Assembly (NCBI GenBank): GCA_017656265.1
Contig: JACDOD010000002.1
Location: 216,810-280,809, forward strand
DNA: 64,000 nt
Direction: 5' to 3'
Source of the DNA: Bacillaceae bacterium
GTDB taxonomy: Bacteria; Bacillota; Bacilli; Bacillales; Alkalibacillaceae
In this document: positions 62,688 through 64,000 of the stretch, piece after piece
How positions within the stretch are numbered: position 1 is the first letter of the stretch
Layout of the letters: each line of letters opens with the position of its first letter
Notes under the pieces: generated by a model
What the model saw: only the letters and a program-made list of their open reading frames with translations
Told to the model about the DNA's origin: nothing
Databases searched by the model: none
Program-made: the position numbers and the translations under genes

Positions 62688-63521
62688 TCAAAGTTGTGCG
62701 AGAATTTGTTTCTTTTCTTTTAGGGAAATGCTGTGTTTCTTGCCAAATACCTGATAATGATTCCTCCGAATTGCTGAAAGAATCGCCCGGTAGAGATACA
62801 GTGCACCTTTCACTGGGGTTCGGGAATAGACGGGATACTCATCAATGGATTGCAGGGCCTTTTTGTATAGCTCTTCCGCCTCTTTAGCCAGATGTTCCCA
62901 GACGAGAATAAAGGAAGGATTGACGGTTTCGGCTTTTAGCATTTCTTCGGTCAGTCCATAGCGCTTCATGCATTCTGCCGGCAGATATATGCGATCCCTT
63001 CCCAAATCTTCTCCCACATCCCTCAGGATATTGGTGATCTGCATGGCCAGACCCAGATAAATGGCATCGTCTCTGAGCCGTTCTGTTTTTTCTGGAGCGA
63101 GCACAGGTAAAAGCATGAGTCCGACAGTACTGGCTACATGATAGCAGTAGTCGAGCAGTTCTTCCATCGTTTCATACCGGCTGACAGTCAGATCCATTTC
63201 CTGTCCCCGGATCATATCGTGAAAGGCTTGCTGATTCATCGGGTAGCGATTAAACACGTCTGCCAGTGCGGTCCACATAAAATGTTCCCGGTCGTAGTTT
63301 CCAGCCAGAAACTGCTCAAACTCACCTTTGAATCTGGCGATATCCTTCTCGGGCTGTACCCCTTCATCCACCAGATCATCCACCGTGCGACAAAAAGCAT
63401 AGATCGCCCAGACAGCCTGCCGCTTTTCATCAGGTAGTAGAGAAAAAGCTTTATGAAACGTTCGGGAATGCAGCTGAATTACCTCTTCACATGCCTGATA
63501 CGCTTTTTTCACTTTCAGCAA
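62688..63521 (-). CDS. crtM: dehydrosqualene synthase
   Basis: 277 residues. Condenses two farnesyl diphosphates to 4,4'-diapophytoene. Asp-rich motifs DDLVD (48-52) and DVGEDLGRDRIYLP are both present; YCYHVASTVG and QITNILRDVGED are hallmarks of the squalene/phytoene synthase family. TTG 63521 follows AGGAGTGAGG. Would be co-transcribed after crtN were that gene intact. No terminator recognised between this gene and the crtP stop. Confidence 0.93.
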   Translation of the reverse strand: MLKVKKAYQACEEVIQLHSRTFHKAFSLLPDEKRQAVWAIYAFCRTVDDLVDEGVQPEKDIARFKGEFEQFLAGNYDREHFMWTALADVFNRYPMNQQAFHDMIRGQEMDLTVSRYETMEELLDYCYHVASTVGLMLLPVLAPEKTERLRDDAIYLGLAMQITNILRDVGEDLGRDRIYLPAECMKRYGLTEEMLKAETVNPSFILVWEHLAKEAEELYKKALQSIDEYPVYSRTPVKGALYLYRAILSAIRRNHYQVFGKKHSISLKEKKQILAQL

Positions 63522-63583
63522 GAATCCTCACTCCTTTTTAAATTAGGCCAGGAAAAACCTGTATCGGAAAAACCCAGACCAGC

Positions 63584-63943
63584 TTATGTTGAACGTGCCG
63601 TCGTGGAAGCTGATGTGATCTGAAAGTCCTGAACGAGCTGGCGAACCATCAACTGTGCGCCCTGTATGACAATGGGGATGCCTCCGCCCGGGTGAATGGA
63701 AGCCCCGACCGCATACAGGTTATCGACGGAAAGGGGTTTTACCTGGGGCCGAAAAACGCCGGATTGAAACAGAGAAGGTTCAATCCCAAACATACCACCC
63801 TGATACAGTCCAAAATGATAGGCATCCTGTGGTGTCCGTACTTCCATCCATTCCATGGAATCAGTCAGTCCCGGAAACGCCACTTCTTCCATTCTCTGGA
63901 TGACTTTCTCAATCCAGTCCTCCTGGTTGTTCCAGTCGATATG
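63584..63943 (-). pseudogene. crtN: diapophytoene desaturase, truncated at 5' end
   Basis: About 120 C-terminal residues of CrtN: HIDWNNQEDWIEKVIQRMEE, FGLYQGGMFGIEPSLFQSG, FRPQVKPLSVDNLYAVGASI, HPGGGIPIVIQGAQL. Normal CrtN is about 500 residues. Homology stops abruptly at 63943, where a TAG (63944-63946) joins foreign sequence, so the N-terminal three quarters, with the dinucleotide fold, are missing here. Either disrupted by an insertion or rearranged. Confidence 0.85.
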
Positions 63944-63946
63944 CTA

Positions 63947-64000
63947 GTCAAGTCCTTAATTATGTGTAAATTCTGTCTGCAATGTTTCCCTTTTATAGAT
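63947..64000 (-). other. foreign junction sequence, perhaps an IS end
   Basis: Minus-strand frame IYKRETLQTEFTHN ends at TAA 63956-63958, ten bases from the crtN break. A short C-terminus abutting a truncated gene is what an insertion sequence would show, but the element lies outside the window and cannot be named. Confidence 0.35.

Overview
The window is a chromosomal segment of a low-to-middle GC Gram-positive rod, almost certainly a member of the Bacillaceae. Support: AGGAGG-type ribosome binding sites with frequent TTG and GTG starts, a yybP-ykoY manganese riboswitch before a TerC gene, LipM-type lipoylation, bacillithiol/thioredoxin-style ArsC, a YerD-like FMN protein, a C30 (4,4'-diapo) carotenoid cluster, and repeat families that look like those of Bacillaceae genomes. 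A halotolerant pigmented species is plausible but not provable from this stretch. I saw no tRNA, rRNA, CRISPR array, replication origin or prophage.

Layout. 0-1.6 kb: end of a histidine utilisation operon (hutI, hutG). 1.6-5 kb: arsenic operon (arsR, acr3, arsC, HIT-like gene) laced with copies of a 20-bp repeat. 5-10 kb: a methyltransferase, a Fur-box-controlled feoA-feoB-FeoB-associated operon, a strongly structured RNA candidate (8941-9170) and a second methyltransferase. 10-15.6 kb: a 325-bp MITE-like repeat, small genes, a GNAT enzyme, a zinc-ribbon membrane protein, lipM-lipA, and an 18-unit 21-bp tandem array. 16-25 kb: a glutamate-synthase-like FMN protein, two-way transport genes (MFS, APC permease coupled to adaA), lipoproteins and a cupin. 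25-31 kb: a MerR regulator with an acyl-CoA ligase and acyl-CoA dehydrogenase, then a Mn2+ riboswitch, TerC and UspA.

31-54 kb is an accessory-like zone: Nudix, GNAT and alpha/beta hydrolase genes, lipoproteins, small membrane proteins, two toxin-antitoxin pairs (hicAB, mazEF), a Uma2 nuclease, a DUF3800 gene with a frame-breaking G8 tract, a group II intron remnant, a C39-peptidase-like orphan, and an unusual number of broken genes. At least five of the dead fragments are recognisable partial copies or cousins of genes elsewhere in the same window. 54-64 kb returns to conserved genes: mnmH, a two-P-loop ATPase, and a carotenoid cluster (fni, cruF-like, acyltransferase, glycosyltransferase, crtP-like oxygenase on one strand; crtM and a truncated crtN on the other). 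Together the latter genes would make an isoprenoid precursor, condense it to dehydrosqualene, desaturate/oxidise it and attach sugar and acyl groups, but crtN is cut off by foreign sequence at the right edge.

Most notable points: the dispersed 20-bp repeat (GGTGCCTGTCACTTGTCGAA) that reaches a perfect 40-bp palindrome and rewrites the end of Acr3; the unassigned structured RNA after the feo operon; the decayed group II intron placed right after a terminator; and the graveyard of partial gene duplicates.
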